From NCBI GenBank assembly GCA_035459965.1, contig DATHXC010000005.1, forward strand, positions 1 through 64,000: DNA of 64,000 nt. Reading direction: 5' to 3'. This document shows positions 61,854 through 64,000 of the stretch, in pieces. The stretch is from DATHXC01 sp035459965. Its GTDB lineage: Bacteria; Pseudomonadota; Gammaproteobacteria; Burkholderiales; Methylophilaceae. A program made the translations under genes and the position numbers. Position 1 is the first letter of the stretch; every line of letters begins with the position of its first letter. Under the pieces are notes generated by a model, which made no database searches, had not been told where the DNA came from, and saw only the letters and a program-made list of their open reading frames with translations.

Positions 61854-62953
61854 TTCGCCGCCTTTACGTCAGACCAACTATCGCCCCCGCTGCCAGATGC
61901 GGTTTTTTTCTTTGCCTTGGCTGCTTCAGGCGATGGAATGAAACCACCTTTCGGCGCCACGCTTAAACTTGTCACGGTGCCCTGCTCATCGATCTTGTAG
62001 GTGACCTCGACAATAAGCAGCTCTTCGTCGAAACCGATTACAGGGTCTATCACCCGTACCGTCTTATTCGGCACCCACAATGAACCGTCGCCCTGGCGCC
62101 ACCCTTTGACCGTGTAGGTGGTCTGTACGGCTTTGGCGGCCCGGTATAGTCGCTCGTATTGCACGCGCTGCGAACAGTCCAGTTGCGTTACCTGGCCAGA
62201 TTGCTGGATGATCAGCTTGCGATTGCGCGGGACCGTAATGTCGGTCATCGATGCCGACATGCCAGAGACTGTTTCAGCGAAATCCTCATCGTTGCCCGAG
62301 CGCTGGCCTTTGCAGACATAGGTGCTGAACACGTCTTTGTAATCCAGCTGCGCGTCCGCACTCAGGATATTGCCGTCAGGCTTCCCGTATTTAAGGCTGG
62401 TCACACACCGACCGCCGCTGCCGGCGTTGATCAGGATCATCCTGCCTTCCGCATCATCGGTCGACAGCAACTGACGAATCGCCAGCATCCGTCCGATGGA
62501 TTCGTAAGCGCTCTCCCCCGTATCGATCTGGTGATCGGCAATGGCCGGCCCGGTATCCGCTTCTGCAATCACGGTAATGCCGTAGGCCTTCGCAATGTCC
62601 GTGGCTATGCGCTCAATTTTGCGGTTACGCCACTGGCCGCTGCCATAGTCAGCTGCGCAATCCACCATGTCGGCCGTCTTGCTGCGTCCATTAACACCCA
62701 CGGTCACACTGGTGTCGTTGTAGCTAATGGGGGTTGAATCGACAAAGCCTGTCAGGACCTTATCGGCGCCGATATATACTTCGCACAAGTCGAACGGCTT
62801 AACCATGCGCGGAATCTCCGTTGCGCCTGGCCATGTCCTGGTAATGCCGAGTTTGAAATCACGGGATTGACGCTCGATGCCGGCTGTAATTTCAACGGAC
62901 AGCCAGCCGCCGTAATCCTTGCCGTTCACCCGTAGTTTCACCTCATCTGTCAT
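61850..62953 (-). CDS. Baseplate protein, Mu gp44 family (gpD-like hub)
   Basis: 367 residues. VNGKDYGGWLSVEITAGIERQSRDF at the start and DLCEVYIGADKVLTGFVD are the gp44 signature; related to T4 gp27-type hubs. Ends in a Lys/Ala/Ser-rich tail. Overlaps both neighbours by 4 bp. Confidence 0.92.
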   Translation of the reverse strand: MTDEVKLRVNGKDYGGWLSVEITAGIERQSRDFKLGITRTWPGATEIPRMVKPFDLCEVYIGADKVLTGFVDSTPISYNDTSVTVGVNGRSKTADMVDCAADYGSGQWRNRKIERIATDIAKAYGITVIAEADTGPAIADHQIDTGESAYESIGRMLAIRQLLSTDDAEGRMILINAGSGGRCVTSLKYGKPDGNILSADAQLDYKDVFSTYVCKGQRSGNDEDFAETVSGMSASMTDITVPRNRKLIIQQSGQVTQLDCSQRVQYERLYRAAKAVQTTYTVKGWRQGDGSLWVPNKTVRVIDPVIGFDEELLIVEVTYKIDEQGTVTSLSVAPKGGFIPSPEAAKAKKKTASGSGGDSWSDVKAAK

Positions 62954-64000
62954 ACACTCAGCACCTTGATGGTTTCAGCAGGGATAAATCCCGGATGCCG
63001 CAACTTGTTACGGGCAACGATTTCGCCTTCCCTGTCCACCGACTCATATAAATCGTAGGACAGCACCAGAGCAGGCTGCACGACCTTTGGCGTGAGGTTG
63101 ACCAACCGGGCCGCGTTCTGCACCTTGACGGTCATATCGGCATGGACCTTCGCACGCAGATCCACAAGCGCCAGGAACAGGCTGTCATTCACCTGGGCGG
63201 ATTCATTGTCGATGGTGGTCAATAACTCACTCTGCAGCTTTACTGCATCGTCATACACCGGCAGCGCCATCGTGGCGGTCATGCCGGCACTTTGCGCAAT
63301 CAGCGTCTGCCGCAGCAGCTGGTTGATGGCATTGGTGTTAGTGGCCATCCTGGTGCGCGTAGGCGTATTGCCACTGCTACTGCCGGCAGGAAACAATGCG
63401 ACCGACCGCAAGGTTTTAAACACCCTTAAAAAATTTAGCGAACTGATATCACTCAAGCCACTGGCCAGGCTGATCACCGCACTTGTTTTGGAGAACAACC
63501 CGAAGATCCGGTCCGCCAGTTGGATAGGTGTCCGCACCAGGTCGCCGAGATCTGCCGGCAGCGCACTTACCGGATCGCCGAGTATGCCGCCTACATTGCC
63601 CAGGGCACCCTCAAGGCCCGTAATAGCCTTGTTGAATACCGATACTGCATCCTGGACAGCAAAGTCAGGCAGGTTGTCGACTGAAAATACCTTGCTGAAA
63701 TCCTCTTTTGCAGCGGCTTCCAGCACATCCACCGACCGGGCCGATTGCGCACCTGGTGCGTTGTTCGCAGCCGGAAAAGCCAGCTCGCCGGTTTCAACGA
63801 ATGCAAGCTGGAACCGGCACATGCCACCTTCGGCATTGCTATGGCTGACACTCACATCCGTTACCGTGACGATCATCCGGCCAAACCAGGGATGCACCAA
63901 CTCGCCAGGGCCTGCCTTTTCGATCGCTTCCAGCAGATTGTCACGGGCCGCCATGTACTCGGGGCCGATGACAAAGGCGGTCAGGTTGCGCTCACGTGCC
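62950..64000 (-). CDS. DNA circularisation / tail protein, Mu gp43 (N) (partial)
   Basis: At least 350 residues, open at the right edge. An internal ATG at 63954 is not the start: the frame continues upstream as RERNLTAFVIGPEYMAARDN, the conserved DNA-circularisation N domain, and GPGELVHPWFGRM follows. A tail protein needed for joining injected DNA ends in Mu-like phages. The N-terminal ~70 residues lie outside. Confidence 0.9.
   Translation of the reverse strand, partial: ARERNLTAFVIGPEYMAARDNLLEAIEKAGPGELVHPWFGRMIVTVTDVSVSHSNAEGGMCRFQLAFVETGELAFPAANNAPGAQSARSVDVLEAAAKEDFSKVFSVDNLPDFAVQDAVSVFNKAITGLEGALGNVGGILGDPVSALPADLGDLVRTPIQLADRIFGLFSKTSAVISLASGLSDISSLNFLRVFKTLRSVALFPAGSSSGNTPTRTRMATNTNAINQLLRQTLIAQSAGMTATMALPVYDDAVKLQSELLTTIDNESAQVNDSLFLALVDLRAKVHADMTVKVQNAARLVNLTPKVVQPALVLSYDLYESVDREGEIVARNKLRHPGFIPAETIKVLSV

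Larger units (their letters stand above)
53636..64000 (-). mobile_element. Mu-like prophage, distal late region (partial)
   Basis: A continuous minus-strand run with Mu order: DNA circularisation protein, gp44, gp45, gp46, gp47, gp48, tail fibre, accessory, holin, endolysin, spanins, methylase. Stop/start overlaps tie most genes together. Head, transposase and early genes would lie beyond the right edge. The left limit is approximate. Confidence 0.85.

Noticed and set aside
62950..63954. Start of the DNA circularisation gene at the ATG 63954
   Set aside because: The frame continues upstream to the window edge with the conserved family sequence, so the gene is truncated by the window.

Overview
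The window reads as a chromosomal piece of a moderate-G+C betaproteobacterium, most likely a methylotroph of the Methylophilaceae type. This placement is an inference. It rests on the porin-urtABCDE-urease block, a HiPIP, PEP-CTERM proteins, many GGDEF/EAL proteins and the overall codon style; no rRNA or marker gene is present to confirm it. No tRNA, rRNA or CRISPR array was recognised.

Layout. (1) 1-5.7 kb, minus strand: a biofilm adhesin system. A LapA-like giant adhesin with a retention module runs off the left edge. It is preceded by a LuxR-type regulator, a HlyD-type adaptor and a LapB-type ABC exporter, the latter three in one overlapping operon. (2) 6.1-9.9 kb, plus strand: a large dCache-HAMP-GAF-PAS-GGDEF-EAL protein, a GIY-YIG protein and a small hypothetical. 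(3) 10.0-14.6 kb: a redox cluster (two SDRs, a Tat-exported aldo/keto reductase, a flavodoxin-fold quinone reductase) with a divergent LysR regulator. (4) 14.8-24.7 kb: a secreted cupin, a two-component pair in which an NCS1 permease is fused to a hybrid histidine kinase and paired with a REC-LuxR regulator, two more c-di-GMP proteins and a BON protein. (5) 24.9-38.0 kb, all minus strand: porin, urtABCDE urea ABC transporter, ureDABCEFG and a HupE/UreJ nickel permease. Together these take urea across both membranes and hydrolyse it to ammonia and CO2. (6) 38.2-53.4 kb: small envelope and stress genes (lipoprotein, HiPIP, Yip1, DUF3309, CsbD), two Crp/Fnr paralogues around a REC-PAS-GGDEF-EAL protein, ribA, a DUF2235 hydrolase, an intact PEP-CTERM protein and an orphan PEP-CTERM tail, a DHA2 drug transporter and pepN. 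(7) 53.6-64.0 kb, minus strand: the distal late region of a Mu-like prophage. It holds DNA circularisation protein, gp44, gp45, gp46, gp47 and gp48 homologues, tail fibre, a signal-peptide beta-helix protein, two small holin-like membrane proteins, an M15 endolysin, nested Rz/Rz1 spanins and an adenine methylase. The prophage continues beyond 64 kb.

The items most worth a second look are the NCS1 permease-kinase and its possible link to the urea operon; the TAAG (LapG-type) site in the adhesin; a MITE-like palindrome lying exactly between ureA and ureB; an intrinsic terminator between urtA and urtB; several long perfect inverted repeats in leader regions; the orphan PEP-CTERM tail; and the prophage accessory genes bracketed by near-identical terminators.
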